Shown: one piece after another, positions 8,577 to 14,730 of the stretch | How positions within the stretch are numbered: the stretch's first letter is position 1 | Layout: each line of letters opens with the position of its first letter | NCBI GenBank assembly: GCA_044464175.1 | Contig: JBIQLO010000001.1 | Coordinates: forward strand, 1 to 62,412 | Direction: 5' to 3' | Source of the DNA: JBIQLO01 sp044464175 | Lineage (GTDB): Bacteria > Planctomycetota > Phycisphaerae > Tepidisphaerales > Tepidisphaeraceae | DNA length: 62,412 nt | Position numbers and translations under genes: made by a program | The notes under the pieces: model-generated | Told to the model about the DNA's origin: nothing | What the model saw: only the letters and a program-made list of their open reading frames with translations | Database searches by the model: none

Positions 8577-9361
8577 CCTCCACGGACACACAGGATCGGC
8601 AAGGGACGGCCGAGCAGGTCGAGGCCCTCAAGCCCTGGTTTCACAATCTCCACTTGCCGGACGGCACGCAGACGGTGCCCGATCACTGGCTGGGGGATTT
8701 TCCCACGTTCAAGTGGCGACAAATCGGCCACCACCTGCCGGAGGACCTGCGTGGATGGCGGTGCCTGGACATCGGCTGCAACGCGGGGTTTTATTCGTTT
8801 GAGCTGGCGAAGCGCGGCGCTGAGGTGCTGGGGATCGATGTTGATGAGCACTACCTGAAGCAGGCGCGCTGGGCGGCAAGACAGTATGGACTTGAGGATC
8901 GGATACGCTTTTGCCGCATGCAGGTGTATGACCTGGCGCGGCTGGGCGAGACGTTCGACCTGGTCTGGTTCATGGGCGTGCTCTATCACCTGCGCTATCC
9001 GATGCTCGGCCTGACCCTGGTCTGCCGGAAAGTGGGCCGGCTGATGGTCTTCCAGACCCTCACGATGCCGGGGAGCGAGGTATTTGAGGCGACCGACAAC
9101 CGACTCTGGGAGGAGCGGGAGCTGATGGGGGAGCCGGGCTGGCCGAAAATGGCCTTTCTCGAACACGGATTCGCCGGCGATCCCACAAACTGGTGGGCGC
9201 CCAACCACGCCGCGGTCGAGGCGATGCTCCGCAGCTGCGGGATGGAAGTGACCCACCGTCCGGGACATGAAATCTACCTCTGCCGGCCGACGGGCACGAT
9301 CGAGGAGGATCCGGAACTGGATTCGATCCTGCACCTGTCGTCGCCGGCGGATCCCGAATGA
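8573..9361 (+). CDS. TIGR04290-type SAM-dependent methyltransferase
   Basis: 262-residue class I methyltransferase. Motif I is LDIGCNAGFYSFELAKRGA (~residues 64-82), with the acidic end of strand beta2 in VLGIDVD. Overall it resembles the TIGR04290 family, which is known from conserved glycosyltransferase gene clusters in proteobacteria and others; the family name is from memory of the sequence pattern, not a search. It overlaps the upstream gene by ATGA and is the last gene of the operon. The likely role is O- or N-methylation of a sugar or of a lipid/glycan intermediate made by the upstream enzymes. Ends at TGA 9359-9361. Confidence 0.8.
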   Translation: MTSTDTQDRQGTAEQVEALKPWFHNLHLPDGTQTVPDHWLGDFPTFKWRQIGHHLPEDLRGWRCLDIGCNAGFYSFELAKRGAEVLGIDVDEHYLKQARWAARQYGLEDRIRFCRMQVYDLARLGETFDLVWFMGVLYHLRYPMLGLTLVCRKVGRLMVFQTLTMPGSEVFEATDNRLWEERELMGEPGWPKMAFLEHGFAGDPTNWWAPNHAAVEAMLRSCGMEVTHRPGHEIYLCRPTGTIEEDPELDSILHLSSPADPE

Positions 9362-9384
9362 GACTGTCGCATCCAATCCGGCCA

Positions 9385-9414
9385 TTGACACTCCCCCACC
9401 GGTGGTCTAGCTTT
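9385..9414 (+). promoter_or_regulatory. Candidate promoter of psd
   Basis: TTGACA at 9385-9390 is followed 14 bases later by GTCTAGCTTT (9405-9414), which would hold the -10 element. The same arrangement (TTGACA, 14 bases, GTCTAGTTTT) occurs upstream of the regulator gene at 40926. It lies in the only sizeable gap between the glycosyltransferase operon and psd. Confidence 0.5.
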
Positions 9415-9422
9415 CGGCGCAT

Positions 9423-10157
9423 ATGATTCGTCTGACGCGGCATGGATTTCGGGAGATGCTCATCGGGTCGCTGGTGCTGATTGCGGTGGGCGTGGTGGTG
9501 GGTTATGCGCTCTGGTGGCCGCTGTCGCTGCTGGTGATTCCGGTGCTGGTGTGGCTGTTCGCGTTCTTCCGCGATCCCGAGCGGCTGGTGCCGGCGGTGC
9601 AGCACGCGATGGTCAGTCCGGCCGACGGCGTGGTCTCGGACATCACGGACATTCCGCATGACGAGCTGTTGGGCGGCCCGGCGGTGCGGGTGGGGATTTT
9701 CCTGTCCGTCTTCAACGTCCATATCAACCGCAGCCCATGCGACGGGCGGGTGATCGCCACCAACTACAAGCCGGGGAAGTTCATCAATGCGATGAAGCAC
9801 GACCAGGCGTCCAGCGAGAATGAGTCGAACACGGTGGTGCTGGCCGAACCGCACGGCGAGCGTCCCATCGCGGTGGTGAAGCAGATTGTCGGGCTGATTG
9901 CCCGGCGGATCGTCTGCACGGTAAGCAACGGCGATATCGTGGAGCGGGGGCAGCGGATCGGCATGATCAAATTCGGCAGCCGGACGGAACTGAGCATTCC
10001 GAAGTGGATGGGGCCAAAAATTCAGGTGAAGATCGGGCAGCCGGTGCGCGGGGCGGCGGACATCATCGCCCTGCTGGAGCAGGGTGTGCACACGGAGACG
10101 CCGGCCGCCGGGACGGATGAATTTGAGCCGATCGTAGGACGGGAAAGCCCGGCGTGA
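9423..10157 (+). CDS. psd: Phosphatidylserine decarboxylase proenzyme
   Basis: Converts phosphatidylserine to phosphatidylethanolamine at the membrane. The 244-residue protein is of the short type. Residues ~12-47 form two hydrophobic segments, then SPADGVV and FLSVFNVHINRSP, the core of the family. The autocleavage site that yields the pyruvoyl group is the Gly185-Ser186 pair in KFGSRTEL; the Ser becomes the cofactor. The next metabolic gene is pssA, which makes its substrate, and the two form an operon now interrupted by a repeat element beginning directly after the stop. Confidence 0.93.
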   Translation: MIRLTRHGFREMLIGSLVLIAVGVVVGYALWWPLSLLVIPVLVWLFAFFRDPERLVPAVQHAMVSPADGVVSDITDIPHDELLGGPAVRVGIFLSVFNVHINRSPCDGRVIATNYKPGKFINAMKHDQASSENESNTVVLAEPHGERPIAVVKQIVGLIARRIVCTVSNGDIVERGQRIGMIKFGSRTELSIPKWMGPKIQVKIGQPVRGAADIIALLEQGVHTETPAAGTDEFEPIVGRESPA

Positions 10158-10159
10158 AC

Positions 10160-10194
10160 ATGGACAATGGAAAATGGAAAATGAAAAATGGAAA
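10160..10194. repeat. Left arm, heptads of ATGGAAA
   Basis: Five consecutive 7-mers: ATGGACA, ATGGAAA twice, ATGAAAA, ATGGAAA. The arm touches the stop codon (TCA at 10195-10197 on the plus strand) of the enclosed four-helix-bundle gene. Confidence 0.92.
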
Positions 10195-10560
10195 TCAGGC
10201 GCGGCGGCGAGCGGTGACAATGGCTCGTCCGAGCATGCGGGCGATTTCCGAGGTTTCCCGGCGGACATCGGCGATGCGGGGTTCCTGAACCAACCTGGTT
10301 TCCACAATCAGCCGCAACCAATAAAGGGTTTCTCTCGCTTCCTTCAATGCGATGAGGTATTTGGCGACGAAATCAGCTTTGCTCTGAGCGGCCTGCCCTT
10401 CCTCGATATTTGCGCCGATGGAAGTTCCGGCGCGCAGCAACTGACTGGCGAGGGTGCGCGGCGTTCCAGGCTGGCGGTCCAAAAAGCGACAAAGATGAAC
10501 AATCCGGACCGCCAATCCGAAAGACCGGTCGGGAATGCTGGAAGATGTGGGAGTAATCAT
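10195..10560 (-). CDS. Four-helix-bundle protein (23S rRNA IVS / Avd-like family)
   Basis: 121 residues starting at ATG 10560 (MITPTSSS). Central motifs ASQLLRAGTSIGANIEEG and KYLIALKEARETLYWLRL mark the four-helix-bundle family (TIGR02436 type) that also includes proteins encoded in 23S rRNA intervening sequences and relates to the Avd accessory of diversity-generating retroelements. Known members form basic oligomers that bind nucleic acid. The frame continues upstream into the repeat arm, so that extension was not used. GAAGGA lies directly before the ATG, with little spacing. It is antisense to its neighbours psd and pssA and lies between two inverted heptad arms. Its biochemical role is unknown. 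Confidence 0.85.
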   Translation of the reverse strand: MITPTSSSIPDRSFGLAVRIVHLCRFLDRQPGTPRTLASQLLRAGTSIGANIEEGQAAQSKADFVAKYLIALKEARETLYWLRLIVETRLVQEPRIADVRRETSEIARMLGRAIVTARRRA

Positions 10561-10575
10561 TCCTTCATCATGGCC

Positions 10576-10617
10576 CTTCCATTTTCCATTTTTCATTTTC
10601 CATTTTCCATTTGACAT
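10576..10617. repeat. Right arm, heptads of TTTCCAT (inverted copy)
   Basis: Six 7-mers on the plus strand: CTTCCAT, TTTCCAT, TTTTCAT, TTTCCAT twice, TTGACAT. The four central units are the exact reverse complement of the left arm, including the odd unit. The arm overlaps the ATG of pssA at 10616. Confidence 0.92.
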
Positions 10618-11518
10618 GCCTCCCCTTCCCTCCAACTCCGTCCATCATCTGCATCGCCGCCAGCGGCGGCGGTGGCGCCGGCGGCGGGCGTATATCCGCT
10701 CGGTCTACTTTCTGCCCAGCCTGGCGACCCTGGGCAATGCGATCTGCGGGTTCGCGGCCATTTATGTGGCAGCATTGGATCCGTCGCTGCCCAGCGCCGA
10801 CTGGCTGACGGCGCGCTTCGCCGAGCACCGATTCACGGTGGCGGCCTATCTGATCTTCTTCGCCATGGTCTTTGACGCCCTGGACGGGCGGCTGGCGCGG
10901 TTTGCCCGGCATACGACCGATTTCGGCGGGCAGCTGGACAGCTTGGCGGATGTGCTGAGCTTTGGGGCGGCGCCGGCGTTTCTGGCGCTGCAGGCGTTTA
11001 AGGCGGGGTACCCGGATGTGCCGACGATCCTGTCGCGGCTGATCTGGGCGGTCGGGGCGCTGTTCATGAGCTGTGCGGCCATGCGCCTGGCGCGGTTCAA
11101 TGTCAGCAATGAGCATGGGGAACAGCACCACTTCAGCTTCCTGGGGCTGCCCAGCCCCGGGGCGGGGGCGGCCGTGGCATCGCTGGTGCTACTGGAACAA
11201 TATCTGCAGAACCACGGCCTGGCGTGGCTGTCGGCAATGTGCCTGTGGCTGCTGCCGCCGGTGGTGCTGGGAGCGGGGCTGCTGATGGTCAGCGCGGTGC
11301 GGTATCCGCACATGGTGAACCGGTATCTTCGGGGCAAGCGCTCAATCGCGCGGCTGGTGGCCGTGCTGGTGATCGCGCTGCTGTTCGTGGTGGCGCATCA
11401 GGTGACGCTGGCGATCGGCGCGCTGGGGTATGCGGCGTACGGGCCTGCATTGTGGCTGCTGGCGCGATGGCGCAAGAGCGGGGCGGGCGAGATGCCACAC
11501 ACCCAGCCGAATTCCTAG
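10616..11518 (+). CDS. pssA: CDP-diacylglycerol--serine O-phosphatidyltransferase
   Basis: Makes phosphatidylserine from CDP-diacylglycerol and serine in the membrane, feeding Psd encoded upstream. 300 residues; the N-terminus is very basic (residues ~13-25, mainly Arg). The CDP-alcohol phosphotransferase signature D-G-x2-A-R-x8-G-x3-D-x3-D is present as DGRLARF with FGGQLDSLAD (~residues 86-110), followed by several hydrophobic segments to the C-terminus. ATG 10616 is the only sensible start because the frame upstream is repeat DNA, so its leader is formed by the repeat arm and it lacks a clear Shine-Dalgarno. Confidence 0.9.
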   Translation: MPPLPSNSVHHLHRRQRRRWRRRRAYIRSVYFLPSLATLGNAICGFAAIYVAALDPSLPSADWLTARFAEHRFTVAAYLIFFAMVFDALDGRLARFARHTTDFGGQLDSLADVLSFGAAPAFLALQAFKAGYPDVPTILSRLIWAVGALFMSCAAMRLARFNVSNEHGEQHHFSFLGLPSPGAGAAVASLVLLEQYLQNHGLAWLSAMCLWLLPPVVLGAGLLMVSAVRYPHMVNRYLRGKRSIARLVAVLVIALLFVVAHQVTLAIGALGYAAYGPALWLLARWRKSGAGEMPHTQPNS

Positions 11519-11659
11519 ATTGCAGATGAATCTCCAGGCGCCACGAGGCAGCGGACGGGCTGATTCCGGCAGTGGCATGCCGTGGGCTATGCGTCCTGGC
11601 ATGCCAGAACTCGCAACCCCCCTCTCCACCCTTGCACTGCGCCACCACGCCTAAACAAC

Positions 11660-11691
11660 AAAGGCATGATGGATTGCTCCATCATGCCTTT
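11660..11691 (-). terminator. Terminator after fusA
   Basis: A perfect 14-base stem (AAAGGCATGATGGA and its complement) with a TTGC loop lies between the convergent pssA and fusA. Read on the minus strand it is followed by TTTGTTGTT, so it should end fusA transcription; it may also work for pssA. Confidence 0.8.
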
Positions 11692-11723
11692 GGATTTTAG
11701 GTTCCGGCCCGTTCAGGCACGGC

Positions 11724-13829
11724 TTAGCCGACTTCTTCCAGGATCTGGTTCTTCACCTGGGCGGGCACCGGCGCGTACTTGCTGGGCTCCATGACGGAGC
11801 TGGCGCGGCCCTGGCTCATGGAGCGAAGTTCGGTGGTGTAGCCGAACATCTCGCTCAGGGGCACCTCGGCCTCGATGACGCGGGTGTTGCCGCGCTGTTC
11901 CATGTTGACAATGGAACCGCGCCGCTTGCTCAGGTCGCCCGTGACGGAGCCGACAAAGTCCTCGGGGGTCGTGATGACCAGCTTCATGATCGGTTCCAGG
12001 AGCGTGAGGCCGGCCTTCTGGCAGGCCTCCTTGAAGGCCAGCGAGCCGGCCTGCTCGAAGGCGACCTGCGAACTGTCAACGGGGTGATAAGAACCATCCA
12101 GCAACGTGCATTTGACGTTGATGAGGGGGAAGTTGGCCAGCACGCCGCTCTTGGCGGTCATGCGGGCACCATATTCCACCGAGGGGATGTATTCCTTGGG
12201 GATCGCACCGCCGAAGACCTTGTTCTCGAAGGCGAAGTTGTCGGTGAACTTGAGTTCGGCCTCCTTGGCCTCCTCCTCGGTGAAGGGCTCGACGGAGACG
12301 GTGGCATCGCCGAACTGGCCGCGACCGCCGGTCTGCTTGACGAACTTGCCGCGGGCCTCGGCCTTCTTGGTGATGGTCTCCTTGTAGGCGACCTTCGGCT
12401 TTCCGACCAGCACATCCACCTTCATGTCGCGCGTCAGCTTGTTGCGGAGAATCTCCAGGTGAAGCTCGCCCATGCCGGCGATGATGGTCTGGCCGGTCTG
12501 CTCGTCGTAGTTGGCCTGGAAGGTGGGGTCCTCGCGCTTGAGGGTGGTGAGGGCCTCACCCAGCTTCTGCTTGTCGCCGGCGGTCTTGGGCTCGATGGAC
12601 ATGCTGATGACCGGCTCTGGGAAGCTGGGCTTCTCCAGCAGGATCGGGTTGTCCATATCGCACAGGGTATCGCCGGTGAGGGCCTCCTTGATGCCGATGC
12701 AGGCGACGATGTCGCCGGGCTCGGCCACATCCAGCGGATTGCGGTCGGAGGCGTGCATCTGGAACATGCGGCTGATGTTTTCCTTCTTGTTGCGGCTGGC
12801 GTTGAGGACGCGGGTCCCCTTTTCCAGCTTGCCGCTGTAAACACGAACATAGGTCAGGTCGCCGTGCTGGTCATTGACTATCTTGAATGCCAGGCCGCAG
12901 AAGGGCTCATTGGGATCGGGATGACGCTCGATGATCTTGGCTTCATCCTTGAGATCATGCCCCTTGATGGGCGGCAGATCGAGCGGGCTGGGCAGGTAAT
13001 CGAGGACGCCGTCGAGCAGGCGCTGGACGCCGACGTACTTCAAGGCCGACCCGCAGAAAACGGGGTGAGCCAGGAAGTTGATGGTCGCCTTGCGCAGGGC
13101 GGCCTTCAGCTCCGGTTCGGAGATTTCCTCGCCGCTGAGGTATTTTTCGGTCAAGGCGTCGTCGGTCTCGGCCACCCGCTCGATCAGCTCATGGCGCCAC
13201 TTCTCGTAGCGCTCCTGCTCGTCGGCGGGGATGGGCTTCTCCTCCCACTTGGAGCCCTTGTCGTTCACATCCATGGAGTAGTAGATGGCCACGCCGCGGA
13301 GCAGATCGATCATGCCTTGGAAGGTGGAACCCTGGCCAATGGGAATCTGGACCGCCACGGCCGGAGCGCCCAGGCGCTCGCGGATGGAGTTGAAGCTGAA
13401 GTCGAAATCGGCGCCCAGTTTGTCCATCTTGTTGATGAAGCAGAGGCGGGGGACGTTGTACTTGGTGGCCTGACGCCAGACGGTTTCGGACTGGGCCTCG
13501 ACGCCCTCCTTGCCGTCGAAAACGGCAACCGCGCCGTCGAGGACGCGGAGGGAGCGTTCGACCTCAACCGTGAAGTCCACGTGTCCGGGGGTGTCGATCA
13601 GGTTGATGATGTGGTCCTTCCAGGGGCAGGTGGTGGCGGCCGACTGGATGGTGATGCCGCGTTTCTGCTCTTCCTCCAGGAAGTCCATGACGGCGGTTCC
13701 CTCGTGGACCTCGCCCATCTTGTAGGTTTTGCCGGTGTAGTAGAGGATGCGCTCGCTACAGGTGGTTTTGCCCGCGTCGATGTGCGCGGCGATGCCGATG
13801 TTGCGGATTTTGGTGAGGTCGCGTGCCAT
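11724..13829 (-). CDS. fusA: Translation elongation factor G
   Basis: GTPase that drives ribosomal translocation. 701 residues, normal length. GTP-binding motifs: AAHIDAGKTT (G1, ~15-24), the switch region KRGITIQSAAT, DTPGHVDF (G3) and NKMD (G4), then domains II-V ending with RGSIVNMEQRGNTRVIEAEVP and LRSMSQGRAS. The ATG at 13829 is preceded by AAGGAACT at good spacing; the frame extends further upstream but without support. It stands alone, with its own promoter and terminator, rather than in the usual str operon. Confidence 0.96.
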   Translation of the reverse strand: MARDLTKIRNIGIAAHIDAGKTTCSERILYYTGKTYKMGEVHEGTAVMDFLEEEQKRGITIQSAATTCPWKDHIINLIDTPGHVDFTVEVERSLRVLDGAVAVFDGKEGVEAQSETVWRQATKYNVPRLCFINKMDKLGADFDFSFNSIRERLGAPAVAVQIPIGQGSTFQGMIDLLRGVAIYYSMDVNDKGSKWEEKPIPADEQERYEKWRHELIERVAETDDALTEKYLSGEEISEPELKAALRKATINFLAHPVFCGSALKYVGVQRLLDGVLDYLPSPLDLPPIKGHDLKDEAKIIERHPDPNEPFCGLAFKIVNDQHGDLTYVRVYSGKLEKGTRVLNASRNKKENISRMFQMHASDRNPLDVAEPGDIVACIGIKEALTGDTLCDMDNPILLEKPSFPEPVISMSIEPKTAGDKQKLGEALTTLKREDPTFQANYDEQTGQTIIAGMGELHLEILRNKLTRDMKVDVLVGKPKVAYKETITKKAEARGKFVKQTGGRGQFGDATVSVEPFTEEEAKEAELKFTDNFAFENKVFGGAIPKEYIPSVEYGARMTAKSGVLANFPLINVKCTLLDGSYHPVDSSQVAFEQAGSLAFKEACQKAGLTLLEPIMKLVITTPEDFVGSVTGDLSKRRGSIVNMEQRGNTRVIEAEVPLSEMFGYTTELRSMSQGRASSVMEPSKYAPVPAQVKNQILEEVG

Positions 13830-13958
13830 AGAAGTTCCTTTGCCAACCCCGGCTGTGGCGGGGTAAAACACCGGCCGCCCATGCGGCCGGACAGTATCCA
13901 TACGTCATTTCTGGTCGCAGGTTTGCTCGAAAGCGAGCGGCCGGCGGTGAGGGGGAGT

Positions 13959-13986
13959 ACTGTAGCGATCTGGGGAGGTTCGTCAA
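13959..13986 (-). promoter_or_regulatory. fusA: Candidate fusA promoter
   Basis: On the minus strand TTGACG (13986-13981), a 16-base spacer and TACAGT (13964-13959) form a sigma-70-like promoter about 130 bases before the fusA start. Confidence 0.55.
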
Positions 13987-14019
13987 GGGTTGGGATTCGG
14001 GATTTGGGGGAAATGGGTT
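13987..14019. repeat. One-armed heptad tract (GGGATTC family) between fusA and rpsO
   Basis: About five 7-base units, including GGGATTC and GGGATTT, lie in the divergent gap of 13830-14211. No facing arm is recognisable. The tract starts next to the fusA -35 element. The rest of this gap holds the two candidate promoters and no gene that I can support. Confidence 0.7.
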
Positions 14020-14085
14020 CGTTTGAGAGGCGGGCCCGGAGGTGGAGTCAGGAGTCGGGAGGCACATGGCGGAGTGGAAGGCCGC

Positions 14086-14114
14086 TTGCATTCGGGGGGG
14101 GATTGGACTATCGT
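14086..14114 (+). promoter_or_regulatory. rpsO: Candidate rpsO promoter
   Basis: TTGCAT (14086-14091), 17 bases, TATCGT (14109-14114). It lies about 95 bases before the rpsO start in the gap shared with fusA. Confidence 0.45.
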
Positions 14115-14211
14115 TTGGCCCATTGGTTCGGCCGCGTGGGCGGCCGGTTTTGTTAGGGACCGACCCTTGGCCGGAGGACGGCTGGGAGTTTGGTGGCTGG
14201 AGTAGTGGATT

Positions 14212-14481
14212 ATGGCGATCGCAGGCGAAGCGAAACAGGCGGTGGTTTCGGAGTACAAGGTTCACGAGAAGGACACGGGTTCTCCCGAGGTGCAGATCGC
14301 GTTGCTGACAACGCGGATTAATGAGCTGACTGAGCACCTGAAGACCCACAAGAAAGACCATTCCTCCCGTCGGGGATTGCTGAAGATGGTCGGAAAGCGC
14401 AACAGTCTGCTGAAGTATCTGACGCGCACGGACCGGACCCGCTATCTTCAGATCATCGCGCGTCTGGGACTGCGTAAGTAA
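14212..14481 (+). CDS. rpsO: 30S ribosomal protein S15
   Basis: 89 residues, the standard length, matching S15 throughout: TGSPEVQIALLTTRI, LTEHLKTHKKDHSSRRGLL, KRNSLLKYL. S15 binds 16S rRNA early in assembly of the small-subunit platform. It lies upstream of pnp, the conserved rpsO-pnp order, but a strong terminator and a repeat element separate the two here. Confidence 0.97.
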   Translation: MAIAGEAKQAVVSEYKVHEKDTGSPEVQIALLTTRINELTEHLKTHKKDHSSRRGLLKMVGKRNSLLKYLTRTDRTRYLQIIARLGLRK

Positions 14482-14483
14482 CG

Positions 14484-14515
14484 GCATGGCGTCCATCGGG
14501 GACGCCATTTTTATT
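14484..14515 (+). terminator. Terminator after rpsO
   Basis: Nine-base stem ATGGCGTCC/GGACGCCAT with an ATCGG loop, followed by TTTTTATT, starting three bases after the rpsO stop. Confidence 0.85.
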
Positions 14516-14593
14516 CATGGCCGGCCCGCGGCGCGCCTCTTTCGGCCTCGTGGCGGACGCCTCAGAAGAAAGCCGGCCTCGGCCCATTACCAA

Positions 14594-14683
14594 AGTTGCC
14601 AGTTTCCAGTTCGTAGGGTGGGCTTTAGCCCACCACCGCTGACTGGTGGTAAAGCCCACCCTACGAACTGGCAACTGACAACT
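14594..14683. repeat. Heptad arms enclosing a REP-like double palindrome (rpsO-pnp)
   Basis: The outer arms are AGTTGCC-type heptads (AGTTGCC, AGTTTCC, AGTT on the left; complement on the right). Inside them a palindrome beginning GTAGGGTGGGCTTTAGCCC is met by its inverted partner ending CCCACCCTAC. The whole unit can fold into one long hairpin, while each inner palindrome can also fold alone. A sister copy of the inner part lies at 34915-34968. Confidence 0.88.
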
Positions 14684-14730
14684 CCCTGTCGGGCCGATTC
14701 CCCCCTTGAGGCTGCTGAAGGATATTGTCT

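Larger units (their letters stand above)
10158..10617. mobile_element. Candidate heptad-repeat element carrying a four-helix-bundle gene
   Basis: Two heptad arms (10160-10194 and 10576-10617) face each other and bracket one gene (10195-10560, minus strand). The 28-base cores of the arms match perfectly as inverted repeats: two ATGGAAA, the variant ATGAAAA, then ATGGAAA, in the same order. The whole unit sits exactly between the psd stop and the pssA start. ACATG occurs at both outer edges (10158-10162 and 10614-10618) and could be a 5-base target duplication. If one copy plus the insert is removed, pssA would start two bases after the psd stop, as expected for a tight operon. No transposase is encoded. 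That this is mobile is an inference. Confidence 0.65.

Noticed and set aside
10160..10617. Interpretation as a CRISPR array or simple microsatellite
   Set aside because: Units are 7 bases without spacers, the arms face each other with a gene between, and the variant unit is at the same position in both arms; neither CRISPR nor plain slippage gives this.
12084..14156. 690-codon open frame on the plus strand opposite fusA
   Set aside because: It is the antisense frame of fusA, kept open by the high GC third-position bias. The minus strand encodes a full EF-G with all GTPase motifs.
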